Shown: piece after piece, positions 7,041-12,865 of the stretch
Layout: every line of letters starts with the position of its first letter
Position numbering within the stretch: position 1 is the stretch's first letter
Assembly (NCBI GenBank): GCA_036678685.1
Contig: JAZIHH010000014.1
Span: 1 to 12,865, forward strand
DNA from: JAZIHH01 sp036678685
GTDB taxonomy: Bacteria; Bacillota; UBA4882; UBA10575
Reading direction: 5' to 3'
Length of the DNA stretch: 12,865 bases
The notes under the pieces: model-generated
Told to the model about the DNA's origin: nothing
Seen by the model: only the letters and a program-made list of their open reading frames with translations
The model's database searches: none
Program-made: the position numbers and the translations under genes

Positions 7041-7491
7041 CCGTTTCGCCTCCTTTGTCCGGCCGGTTATTTAAACCCAAATCACAACGCAAATCGTCAA
7101 TGGCGGTTTCGGGTGGTGTTCCCGGAGGATAAACCCGGTCAAATCCCATATTTTTGAAAGTCTTCTCTACTTCCGCAAACCCGGTTTTGCCTACCACCAA
7201 ATTACCTCCCACGTAAAGAAGGATATCGCCAATCCCCATTTCCACGCATTTTTCCCGTAAACCGCGGCAATCTAGTTCTCCGTGGCCGTACAGTGAAGAG
7301 ACAATTATCGCTTTGGCGTTGGTTTCTATTGCCGCGTGAATAAATTCCTCCTGGGTCACCATTACCCCCAGGTTTACTACTTTAAAACCCGCATTGGTAA
7401 AAGAATATTCCAATATTTTATTGCCCACGGCATGCACATCCATGCCGATAACACCCAAAACCAAAGTGGGCGGATTCATTCCGGTGTTCAT
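6997..7491 (-). CDS. glmS: Glutamate mutase (methylaspartate mutase), S (B12-binding) subunit
   Basis: Small cobalamin-binding subunit of glutamate mutase, a Rossmann-like fold that binds B12 base-off with His as lower ligand. The B12 signature DxHxxG is seen as GMDVHAVGNKI (Asp18, His20, Gly23), followed by VSSLYGHGELD (64-74) and LYVGGNLVVGK (92-102). The family is usually about 137 residues. This one has 164, the excess being a C-terminal polar tail (about 141-164) that runs over the ribosome binding site and start of glmE, so the tail may be read-through of an operon junction rather than a functional domain. Start: ATG at 7491 touches GGAAAGG with no spacing; the ATG at 7479 (Met5) lies 11 nt from AAAGGA, gives the more family-typical N-terminus and may be the real start. 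It is the first gene of the coupled pathway block. Confidence 0.94.
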   Translation of the reverse strand: MNTGMNPPTLVLGVIGMDVHAVGNKILEYSFTNAGFKVVNLGVMVTQEEFIHAAIETNAKAIIVSSLYGHGELDCRGLREKCVEMGIGDILLYVGGNLVVGKTGFAEVEKTFKNMGFDRVYPPGTPPETAIDDLRCDLGLNNRPDKGGETGGNCKKPAAFGTRV

Positions 7492-7581
7492 CCTTTCCAG
7501 TTTATCATTGGCGGTCCACGGTTACCCGTTTCGGTGGTTTTTTGTCCATCCCGTTCTCCGCCGTTTGCAATATAACCCGCT

Positions 7582-7714
7582 CCTGGAGGCCGAGATTGGA
7601 GACTTTGACTGGAATCTGGATCTTTCATTGCCAATTGGGTCGCTCAACTTCATCGGGTCTAAGACTCTATAGCGTTCCAGCTTCCAAAAACGTCTCCAAT
7701 CTCTAACTTCCAGG
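7582..7714. repeat. 133-bp imperfect inverted repeat (hairpin or MITE-like element)
   Basis: The plus-strand arms are 7582-7622 and 7674-7714, separated by about 51 nt. Their cores are perfect 12-mers, GAGATTGGAGAC on the left and GTCTCCAATCTC on the right. Outside the core, CCTGGA pairs with TCCAGG; inside it, GGAA-N-CTGGA pairs with TCCAG-N-TTCC. The loop contains a smaller palindrome, CCAATTGG. As RNA it would form a long interrupted hairpin in the glmS leader. It carries no transposase, and I see no obvious target-site duplication. It may be a dispersed non-coding repeat or a regulatory leader structure; the sequence alone does not decide. Confidence 0.65.
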
Positions 7715-7736
7715 TTTTAGGAGGGTGTCGATTATT

Positions 7737-7773
7737 AAAAAACCACCGGCCCCCGGAGTCATGCCCGCCGGGA
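7737..7773 (-). terminator. Possible terminator after the lipoprotein genes
   Basis: On the minus strand CCCGGC is followed by a G/C-rich loop and GCCGG, then TGG and six Ts. CCGGC (7771-7767) can pair with GCCGG (7750-7746); an alternative CCCGG/CCGGG pairing with an 11-nt loop also exists. The three unpaired bases before the T-run and the ambiguous fold make it weaker than the terminator at 168-201. Its place 34 nt after the lipoprotein stop fits a transcript end that separates the lipoprotein genes from glmS. Confidence 0.4.
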
Positions 7774-7806
7774 AAGGCTATAGATAAAAAACTCCAGGGT
7801 TATTGC

Positions 7807-8943
7807 TTAATTAATTGGATTGGGCCAGTTTGCCGGCAATTTACCGCCGCGGACAGTTCCGTAGTTGGCCATGCGTCCATTATTATTTATATAAGGGATC
7901 TGCCGGGCAAAAAGACTAATCAGCATATCGATACCCATGATTTCTTCTGTCGGTTCGGTTTTTTGGATTACCGTCCAAAGATCATTATATTCCCGCCACC
8001 AGACAGTGATCTCGTCGGGTATTTTCAGGTTTTCTTCGAGCTCAGCTGTTATTTCCCGCGCGGCGGTTAATATATCGTTCCATACGACAACCCCGTCTTC
8101 CTTACCGCGGGTGACGGCATCAGGGACATCAATTTCCAGATAGGGAACAACAGCGGGGAAACTGGGTGCACTCTCATTATTGATACCGCATTCTTCCGCC
8201 AGCACCAGCCATTTGGCCAACAGATAAAAGGCATCGGCCAGGGAAATTTCGTCACCGCCCACGGAGACGGTTGCCGGGTAATCCTCGCCAAAACCTTTTC
8301 CTAAACCTCCGGCCATGGTTATTACCTGCGCTCCGGTATAAAAACGGTTGGTGGCGAGAAAGTCCGGTTTATGATCCGACACTGTTAACGTGTATTTGCT
8401 GGGGATAAACTCCCAACCTTCTTTCTTCAGCGTAATTTCGACTACGCCGACCACTTCACCGATACTCCAGTAACCGTTCTGATCGGTTGTGACCGTTGTC
8501 TGTTGGTCCGTCTTCGGATCTTTGTAAGAGATGGTAACCCCTTCTACTCCGGTAACGCCTTTACCGGGACCGTAACCGATCCTAACGTAACCCGATGGTT
8601 CAAAAGTGCTTGACGCGTCATAGCCGACAAAATCAATATTAGTACAATTTGTTGAGGATACTGTGTGAGTTACCGGGGCAAAAGCCCACCCTTCTTTAAC
8701 TGCTTTTACTTCCACATTTCCGGTCAAACCGCTTTTTGCCCAGTAACCATTGGCGTCCGTGGCAGCGCCGGCCTTGCCGTCAAAATGTAGGGCTACATCG
8801 GCGACTCCCTTTCCTTTTTGATCAATTACCTGTCCCGACGCTTGATAACTTAGAGAGAGAAAATTTTTGAAACAACCCGGCATCAAAACCAACGATATAC
8901 AGAGCAACAACAATAATAACATTGTTGAAAACCGCTTTTCCAC
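7807..8943 (-). CDS. Lipoprotein with two carboxypeptidase-regulatory-like domains and a pseudomurein-binding-like module
   Basis: Predicted surface lipoprotein of 378 residues. I place the start at GTG 8943: AGGAGG lies seven nt upstream and the product begins with a lysine/arginine stretch, a leucine-rich core and Cys24 (LMPGC). The open frame extends to 9036, but that would put 31 charged residues before the signal and read through an intergenic hairpin. After the lipid anchor come two similar beta-sandwich (CarboxypepD_reg-like) domains, about 33-105 and 108-190. Each has a G-x-V opening, a DxNGYW motif (DANGYWAKSG; DQNGYWSIGE) and a KEGWxFxP strand. The C-terminal half (about 195-378) is the shared module with ISLADAFYLLAKWL, KEDGVVVW and NNNGRMANYGTVRGG. 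It has no catalytic motif, so a binding or structural role on the envelope is likely. It follows a paralogous lipoprotein gene. Confidence 0.82.
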   Translation of the reverse strand: MEKRFSTMLLLLLLCISLVLMPGCFKNFLSLSYQASGQVIDQKGKGVADVALHFDGKAGAATDANGYWAKSGLTGNVEVKAVKEGWAFAPVTHTVSSTNCTNIDFVGYDASSTFEPSGYVRIGYGPGKGVTGVEGVTISYKDPKTDQQTTVTTDQNGYWSIGEVVGVVEITLKKEGWEFIPSKYTLTVSDHKPDFLATNRFYTGAQVITMAGGLGKGFGEDYPATVSVGGDEISLADAFYLLAKWLVLAEECGINNESAPSFPAVVPYLEIDVPDAVTRGKEDGVVVWNDILTAAREITAELEENLKIPDEITVWWREYNDLWTVIQKTEPTEEIMGIDMLISLFARQIPYINNNGRMANYGTVRGGKLPANWPNPIN

Positions 8944-8986
8944 TCTTTTACCTCCTCTTGCGCTTTTTCTCTCCCTTTTAGGCAAT

Positions 8987-9016
8987 GGATCCTCCTGCCC
9001 GCAGGCGGAAGGATCC
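8987..9016. other. Hairpin between the two lipoprotein genes
   Basis: On the minus strand GGATCCT pairs with AGGATCC, and inside it CCTG pairs with CAGG around a CGGG loop, with a small one-sided bulge. No T-run follows, so it is not a simple terminator. It sits 44 nt before the lipoprotein start at 8943 and could stabilise or separate the two messages. Being built on a perfect GGATCC palindrome pair, it could also be a short dispersed repeat. Confidence 0.5.
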
Positions 9017-9046
9017 TTTTGCCAACCAAAAAGCACTTTTTACTTA

Positions 9047-9967
9047 TTAGTCCCCCTCTTTGGCAAAATTGGCTGTCAGCGTAACATCCTTTGCCGGCAT
9101 CGTATACTCAAAGGTCGCCTGATCACTTACTACCGTACCGTCAACAGTCCAATTGACAAAGTTGTAGCCTTCATTGGCCGTAGCCGTCACATTGATCTTC
9201 GCTCCCTCGGCATAAGGACCGGCGTTGGTATTATCCGTTACCACCCCGCCGTCCGCCGGCGCCGCCGCCAGAGTCAGGACGTAGGTTACCGGGTCTTCAG
9301 CCGGTTTAGGCCAGGAAGCCGGCAAGTCGCCGCCGCGAACTCCTGCGTAATTCGCGAACATCCAGTTATGGTCTTTGGCCCAGTTGATTGAGCGTGCCAA
9401 AATGCTGATGACGATATTGATACCGAGTATTTCCTCTGTAGCAGGCATATCTTTAATAGCAGACCAGTTGCCGGTGCCGAAGGGATGCCACAACACGGTA
9501 ATCTCATCGGGTATTTGCGGATCGACGTCAAGAGCATCCACTATATCTTTCGCCAGTTTATTAACATTATACCACACTACTACTCCGTCGGTCTTGCCTG
9601 GTGTCACTTTGTTGGGAAGGCTGATCTGCTTGTAGGGAACAATTTCCGGGACTTTCCCCGGTTGATCCGTCTCTGCATTCGTACCGTCAAAAAGTACTAA
9701 CCACTTAGCCATCAGATAAACGGAATCCGCTAAGGAGATCTGTTTACCGCCCACTGTTACGGTTTCCGGATACTGTTCGCCGTTGCCCAAGCCCAGAACC
9801 GCCGCGATGTCAAGAACTTCATCTCCGGTGTATCCTTCTACTATTGGCGTATCGCCACCGCCACCGCCTTTACCGCCGGGTTTTGTACTCCGGCAGCCGG
9901 TAATCAACAACATCGATACCAACAGCAACACTGTCAAAAACCGTATTGTCCGTAATTGTTTTTTCAC
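9047..9967 (-). CDS. Lipoprotein with pseudomurein-binding-like module and C-terminal InlB-like repeat
   Basis: Predicted lipoprotein of 306 residues, start GTG 9967 with AGGGGGT upstream. Signal peptide 1-24, with lipobox ITGC and Cys25 at the same position as in the M14 lipoprotein. A Gly-rich linker (about 30-39) spaces the module from the membrane. The module (about 44-220) contains YPETVTVGGKQISLADS then VYLMAKWL, TDGVVVW, QIPDEITV, ARSINWAKDHN and VRGGDLPASWP. These spaced repeats resemble pseudomurein-binding repeats, whose usual pattern is an amphipathic helix, an NG-x-LPNYV turn, then ISxxxFLYLMA. The C-terminal domain (about 240-301: EGYNFVNWTVDGTVV, YTMPAKDVTLTANF) is a divergent InlB B-repeat, common in surface proteins of Gram-positives. 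No enzyme motif. It lies 118 nt after the kinase gene and 103 nt before its paralogue. Confidence 0.85.
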   Translation of the reverse strand: MKKQLRTIRFLTVLLLVSMLLITGCRSTKPGGKGGGGGDTPIVEGYTGDEVLDIAAVLGLGNGEQYPETVTVGGKQISLADSVYLMAKWLVLFDGTNAETDQPGKVPEIVPYKQISLPNKVTPGKTDGVVVWYNVNKLAKDIVDALDVDPQIPDEITVLWHPFGTGNWSAIKDMPATEEILGINIVISILARSINWAKDHNWMFANYAGVRGGDLPASWPKPAEDPVTYVLTLAAAPADGGVVTDNTNAGPYAEGAKINVTATANEGYNFVNWTVDGTVVSDQATFEYTMPAKDVTLTANFAKEGD

Positions 9968-10075
9968 TTTTTTACCCCCTAATTTTTTCTTCTATTTTTG
10001 ATTCTTACTGATAGACAACTTTTCCAACGAAACCCAAATAACATCACCCTCACCTTTTGGCAGTAATTTTTCCTG

Positions 10076-10095
10076 TTATATCAGCTTATATCAGC
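10076..10095. repeat. Perfect 10-bp tandem duplication at the kinase gene's end
   Basis: TTATATCAGC occurs twice head to tail (plus strand 10076-10085 and 10086-10095). On the minus strand the first copy encodes the kinase's last residues and TAA stop; the second repeats this just downstream, out of frame. It looks like a small slippage duplication with no coding effect. Confidence 0.8.
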
Positions 10096-11072
10096 CTCCC
10101 TCCTGTCTTTTCTATGTTGTACAGAATTTCCTGAGTTACAGGAATTTGTAGCTTGTTGAAGCCCAAAATAACCGCACCTATAACTGGGGAATATTGCGGT
10201 TTTACCACTTTGGCTAAGGGTATTATTTTTTTCAGCTCTTCTTGCAGTGAAGAGAAAACATGTTCACTCCGGCTAAGAACCCCCCCGCAGGCTGCTACTG
10301 TTGTGGGTGTATCGGTTAACCCCAGTTCCCGTATTACCGCCGCGGAACTTAATGCCAGTTCCCGGCCGGCATGAGCCAAAATCTCCTGCGCTGTCCGGTC
10401 GCCTTCTTCCGCGGCCGCCATTACCTGCGGGGCAAAGGAAGCGATGATTTTTTTCTCTTCACCCGAGTTCCGGTATAGAAAGGCACGAAACTTATCCAAA
10501 GAATCAAGGGAGTAATACTCTTCCGCCTTTCGCCGGAGCAAAGTTGCTGTTCCACGCCCGTCATAGGCCCGGGCGGCCGCCTGCAACCCCTTCCGGCCAA
10601 TATCATAGCCGCTGCCTTCATCTCCGATTAAATAACCCCATCCCCCGGCCCGCGTCCGCCGGCCTTCCCGGCTAATCCCGATGGAGATGGAGCCGGTTCC
10701 GGAAATAGTTACTACCCCCCACTCTTTTGTCGTGGCGCCTGCCAAAGCGGCAACAGCGTCAATATCGTAGGCACAATTTTTCAGTGCCGGCAGGCCGCTG
10801 ATAATCCTTTCCATAGCCCGGCTTTTACCGTTGAGTCCCACCCCGGCCATGGCGAAAAAGGCTATTTCCACATCGGATTCGGTGGCGCCTGCTTTGTTTA
10901 GCACTTCGGCAATCGCCTGTTTGAGAAGGTTCGTAACTTCCTCAACCCCGCCGGACATGGAAAGAAAATTTGACGGTCCGGCAACCGTGGTGGCAAGGAT
11001 TCTTCCGCTTGTATCCGCCAGCACGCAGGCGGTTTTGGTCCCGCCCCCGTCTACACCCAAAACCAGTTTCAC
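10086..11072 (-). CDS. BadF/BadG-type N-acetylhexosamine (GlcNAc/MurNAc) kinase
   Basis: ASKHA-fold kinase of 328 residues, close to N-acetylglucosamine kinases and the MurK type of Clostridium acetobutylicum, which phosphorylates amino sugars released from peptidoglycan. Phosphate-1 motif GVDGGGTKT (6-14), catalytic Asp105 in YDIDAVAAL, phosphate-2 motif ISGTGSI (123-129), the family motif GYLIGDEGSGYDIGRKG (from 146) and an adenosine-side ACGGVLS near the C-terminus. It is too short to be GlmL (about 460 residues), the ASKHA reactivase of glutamate mutase, although the fold is related. Start GTG 11072 with GGAGGAG six nt upstream; it begins 13 nt after the M20 gene, so the two are co-transcribed. 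Cytoplasmic; sugar specificity cannot be read from sequence alone. Benzoyl-CoA reductase subunits of the same superfamily are unlikely because no partner subunits are present. Confidence 0.85.
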   Translation of the reverse strand: MKLVLGVDGGGTKTACVLADTSGRILATTVAGPSNFLSMSGGVEEVTNLLKQAIAEVLNKAGATESDVEIAFFAMAGVGLNGKSRAMERIISGLPALKNCAYDIDAVAALAGATTKEWGVVTISGTGSISIGISREGRRTRAGGWGYLIGDEGSGYDIGRKGLQAAARAYDGRGTATLLRRKAEEYYSLDSLDKFRAFLYRNSGEEKKIIASFAPQVMAAAEEGDRTAQEILAHAGRELALSSAAVIRELGLTDTPTTVAACGGVLSRSEHVFSSLQEELKKIIPLAKVVKPQYSPVIGAVILGFNKLQIPVTQEILYNIEKTGGRLI

Positions 11073-11085
11073 CGGTTACTCCTCC

Positions 11086-12255
11086 TCAAACCAGTTGTCT
11101 CAAAAAATGCTCCTCATTTTGCAGGTACTCCCAGCCCACCATGACCAGGATCTTTGTCCCGATAATCAAAGCTTCTAAATCGAACGTGGCCTTGGGATGG
11201 TGAAGACCGGGTTTGAAATCCGCCCCCAAACCGATAAAAGTAGCTTTAAGGCCTTTCCTCAAAAGAGGATAATAGTGAAAATCATCACCTCCGGGGCTGA
11301 CCAGTCGGTCTAATACCCCTTCGCGGCCAAGAACACTAGTGATCGCCTTTTTACCTATTTCAACAGCAGTGGGGTGATTATCCGCCGCCGGAATATGCTT
11401 TTCTTCCGTCAGTTCGGCTGTAGCGCCAACAGCAGCGGCGCCGCGCATAACCGCTTGTACGGTTTCCTCGCGCAACTCCTCGCCCAATTGGTTGTTTTCC
11501 GCCCGGATATTGATTACAACCTCTCCGGATTCGGGAATAATATTATTGCTGCCGCCGCCGGCCTGTAGGCGGACCACATTGACCGTAGCGCATTGCAAAG
11601 GATTAGGTTTCACCGCATTAACACAACCGGTGATCACCGCCACAGCGTCGGCGGCGTTTATCCCTTGATGCGGCCGGGCGCTGTGCGCAGCCCTGCCGGT
11701 GACCGTAAATTGCAGGCTTATGGAAGCGGAGTGAGACAGATCCGGAGTGGCTGTCCCCAATTTTGTTTCCGCAGCCGGCCGCAGATGGATGCCGAACAGG
11801 GCAGACAGGTCATCAATCGCCCCGTCGTTGTACATGGCTTTAGCGCCCTGCCCGATTTCTTCCGCCGGTTGAAAAAGAAACTTGGTTTTCTCCGCCAACG
11901 CCGGATATTCTTTTTTCACAATTTCCGCTGCACTTAAAACCATGGTAGCATGGGCGTCATGCCCACAGGAATGAATATTAACGATGCGTCCGTCTATTTG
12001 ATGACGGAGGGCGTCGATATCCGCCCGCAGGCCAAGGAAGGGCCCGGTTGCCCGGGGGGAAACGGCCGTCAGGCCGGTTCCCCCCGCCAACCCGGTTTTC
12101 ACTTCATATCCTGCTTTGAGCAGCCGTTGCGCGATATAAGCGGAGGTCTTTTTTTCCTGAAAGGCCGGTTCCGGTAGGGCATGCAGATCCCTGTAGGTAG
12201 AAAAGATTTTTTCCCTCGCTTCTTCCACAGCTGATAATAACTGCCGGTAATCCAT
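11086..12255 (-). CDS. M20 family amidohydrolase/peptidase
   Basis: Metal-dependent amidohydrolase of 389 residues, of the hippurate hydrolase / IAA-amino acid hydrolase branch of M20, which releases amino acids or amines from N-acyl conjugates in the cytoplasm. Motifs in order: LRADIDAL (76-83), HSCGHDAHA (95-103, with the Cys and His ligands), FQPAEE (128-133, catalytic Glu), GIHLRP (155-160), and near the C-terminus SPGGDDFHYYP and LHHPKATFD. The SPGGDDF segment replaces the more usual GAEDF, so the substrate pocket may differ. Start ATG 12255 with AGGGAG 11 nt upstream; it is separated from the BPL-N gene by 21 nt and from the kinase by 13 nt, suggesting one operon. The actual substrate is unknown; with the kinase beside it, N-acyl amino compounds from wall turnover are a reasonable guess. 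Confidence 0.9.
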   Translation of the reverse strand: MDYRQLLSAVEEAREKIFSTYRDLHALPEPAFQEKKTSAYIAQRLLKAGYEVKTGLAGGTGLTAVSPRATGPFLGLRADIDALRHQIDGRIVNIHSCGHDAHATMVLSAAEIVKKEYPALAEKTKFLFQPAEEIGQGAKAMYNDGAIDDLSALFGIHLRPAAETKLGTATPDLSHSASISLQFTVTGRAAHSARPHQGINAADAVAVITGCVNAVKPNPLQCATVNVVRLQAGGGSNNIIPESGEVVINIRAENNQLGEELREETVQAVMRGAAAVGATAELTEEKHIPAADNHPTAVEIGKKAITSVLGREGVLDRLVSPGGDDFHYYPLLRKGLKATFIGLGADFKPGLHHPKATFDLEALIIGTKILVMVGWEYLQNEEHFLRQLV

Positions 12256-12276
12256 GTCTTTATTTACTCCCTGTCT

Positions 12277-12865
12277 TTAATTGGCCGCCCAAATCGCTGC
12301 CTGCAACAGTAGTTTTTCCATACCGGAAGTAAGCTCCGGGTGAAAACTAAACCATACGCAGCGTCCCTCTTCGTATTCGGCGGTCACCAGTGCCGGCGTG
12401 CCGATCATCCGTTGGCCGGCTTCGGTCGGCTGCACCGCGCTGATAAAGGTCATCAATATATCGTAAGGTAACGGTTCTGTTTCCACTGTCTCTTTTTTAC
12501 GTTTGAACAATCCCAATAACTTTTGGAAAAACGATTCCCCCGGTGGTTCTTCTACGGCCAGAAGGGGACCGTTGTAATAATAAGCGGTCAATACACCTTC
12601 AAATCCGGCCGTCACCGGATGCGTGGCATCTTCCACCTTCACCCGTACATTTCCGGTACCCCGTGCCCAGTTGGCCACATCCAGGATCTCGGCGTCGATC
12701 AGTTCCAACCAGGAAGTTTCATTACTATAGCCTTTGGCGATCAGGTAGGCGCCCGCGCAGATCCCAATCACTCCGCCGCCGTTTTTCACAAATTTTTCAA
12801 CCTCGCCGCAGCCGTCAATCCCCAAGGCAGTGGCAATAGCGCCCCCGCTGCCGCCGGGGAAAATA
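12277..12865 (-). CDS. BPL-N domain protein (class I glutamine-amidotransferase-like), 5' end outside the window
   Basis: The frame stays open to the right edge of the window: residues upstream of the internal TTG at 12825 read IFPGGSGGAIATALGIDGCG, the typical start region of this domain, so the real start is beyond the window. The domain resembles the N-terminal part of eukaryotic biotin-protein ligase (BPL_N), a ThiJ/glutamine-amidotransferase-like fold. GGGVIGICAGAYLIAKG holds the nucleophile-elbow Cys, and a C-terminal segment EEGRCVWFSFHPEL holds the His region. There is no biotin-ligase catalytic domain. A lysine-rich insert (LLGLFKRKKETVETEPLPYD) interrupts the domain in its second half and is probably a surface loop. 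Function is unknown; bacterial members are often envelope- or peptidase-associated. Gap to the M20 gene is 21 nt, same operon. Confidence 0.8.
   Translation of the reverse strand, partial: IFPGGSGGAIATALGIDGCGEVEKFVKNGGGVIGICAGAYLIAKGYSNETSWLELIDAEILDVANWARGTGNVRVKVEDATHPVTAGFEGVLTAYYYNGPLLAVEEPPGESFFQKLLGLFKRKKETVETEPLPYDILMTFISAVQPTEAGQRMIGTPALVTAEYEEGRCVWFSFHPELTSGMEKLLLQAAIWAAN

Larger units (their letters stand above)
7492..7806. other. Intergenic region before glmS
   Basis: A gap of 315 nt between the second lipoprotein gene and glmS. It holds a possible terminator (7737-7773), a 133-bp imperfect inverted repeat (7582-7714) and short protein-like frames ahead of glmS (7505-7624), described separately. 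The glmS promoter should lie here, but I see no convincing -35/-10 pair. I looked for an adenosylcobalamin riboswitch, since the gene products use B12, and did not find the B12 box or its conserved core. Confidence 0.6.

Noticed and set aside
7488..7628. 46-codon ATG frame ending in an ATGA overlap with the first glmS ATG
   Set aside because: It has no ribosome binding site, a low-complexity polar composition, and overlaps another equally plausible short frame, so it is not annotated as a gene.
7492..7806. Adenosylcobalamin riboswitch upstream of the B12-dependent mutase genes
   Set aside because: I searched by eye for the B12 box (GCCACTG) and the conserved core on the minus strand and saw neither.
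8944..9036. N-terminal extension of the second lipoprotein to 9036
   Set aside because: It would place 31 mostly charged residues before a standard signal peptide and read through the hairpin. The GTG at 8943 has an ideal AGGAGG.
10086..11072. Kinase gene as the missing glutamate mutase reactivase GlmL
   Set aside because: The protein is 328 residues with amino-sugar kinase motifs; GlmL is about 460 residues and lies with glmS/glmE. Only the fold superfamily is shared.
12277..12825. BPL-N gene beginning at the TTG at 12825
   Set aside because: The frame is open to the window edge, and the upstream residues (FPGGSGG...) belong to the conserved domain, so the start is outside.
1..12865. tRNA, rRNA, CRISPR array, transposase or phage genes
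   Set aside because: No cloverleaf-like sequence, regularly spaced repeats, or transposase or phage motifs were seen on either strand.

Overview
The window looks like chromosome from an anaerobic, amino-acid-fermenting Gram-positive bacterium of the Clostridia / Peptococcaceae kind. The support is a B12-dependent glutamate mutase pathway, purine-rich AGGAGG ribosome binding sites, frequent GTG starts, lipoprotein signal peptides and a mid-range GC content. The assignment is inferred from gene content, not from a marker gene. Every gene I can support lies on the minus strand, so transcription runs from the right end of the window to the left.

Right part (about 9.0-12.9 kb, transcribed first): the 3' part of a BPL-N (class I glutamine-amidotransferase-like) protein, an M20 amidohydrolase, a BadF/BadG-type N-acetylhexosamine kinase, and then two lipoproteins. 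The lipoproteins carry a shared module resembling pseudomurein-binding repeats. One has a C-terminal InlB-like repeat; the other has two N-terminal carboxypeptidase-regulatory-like (beta-sandwich) domains. The kinase and hydrolase suggest salvage of cell-wall sugars and acylated amino compounds.

Middle (7.49-7.81 kb): a 315-base gap with no clear gene. It holds a possible terminator and a 133-bp imperfect inverted repeat.

Left part (0.33-7.5 kb): a tightly packed block. glmS and glmE (glutamate mutase S and E) and mal (methylaspartate ammonia-lyase) convert L-glutamate to (2S,3S)-3-methylaspartate and then to mesaconate plus ammonia. They are followed by an AtuA/DUF1446 protein, a DUF4387 protein and an unusual P-loop protein with a C-terminal alanyl-tRNA-synthetase-like editing domain. 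These six genes overlap one another by 44, 4, 8, 4 and 4 nt, which implies translational coupling. The reactivase GlmL, mesaconase and citramalate lyase are not in the window. The block ends with a third lipoprotein of the repeat family, fused to an M14/AstE-like metallopeptidase. Its best start is a rare ATT codon, and its 3' end shows a coding-like continuation past the stop, directly before a strong intrinsic terminator.

Most interesting points: the three-member lipoprotein family with its peptidase fusion, the ATT start and eroded 3' end of that peptidase, the P-loop/AlaRS-editing fusion inside a glutamate-fermentation operon, the missing GlmL and mesaconase, and the inverted-repeat element ahead of glmS.
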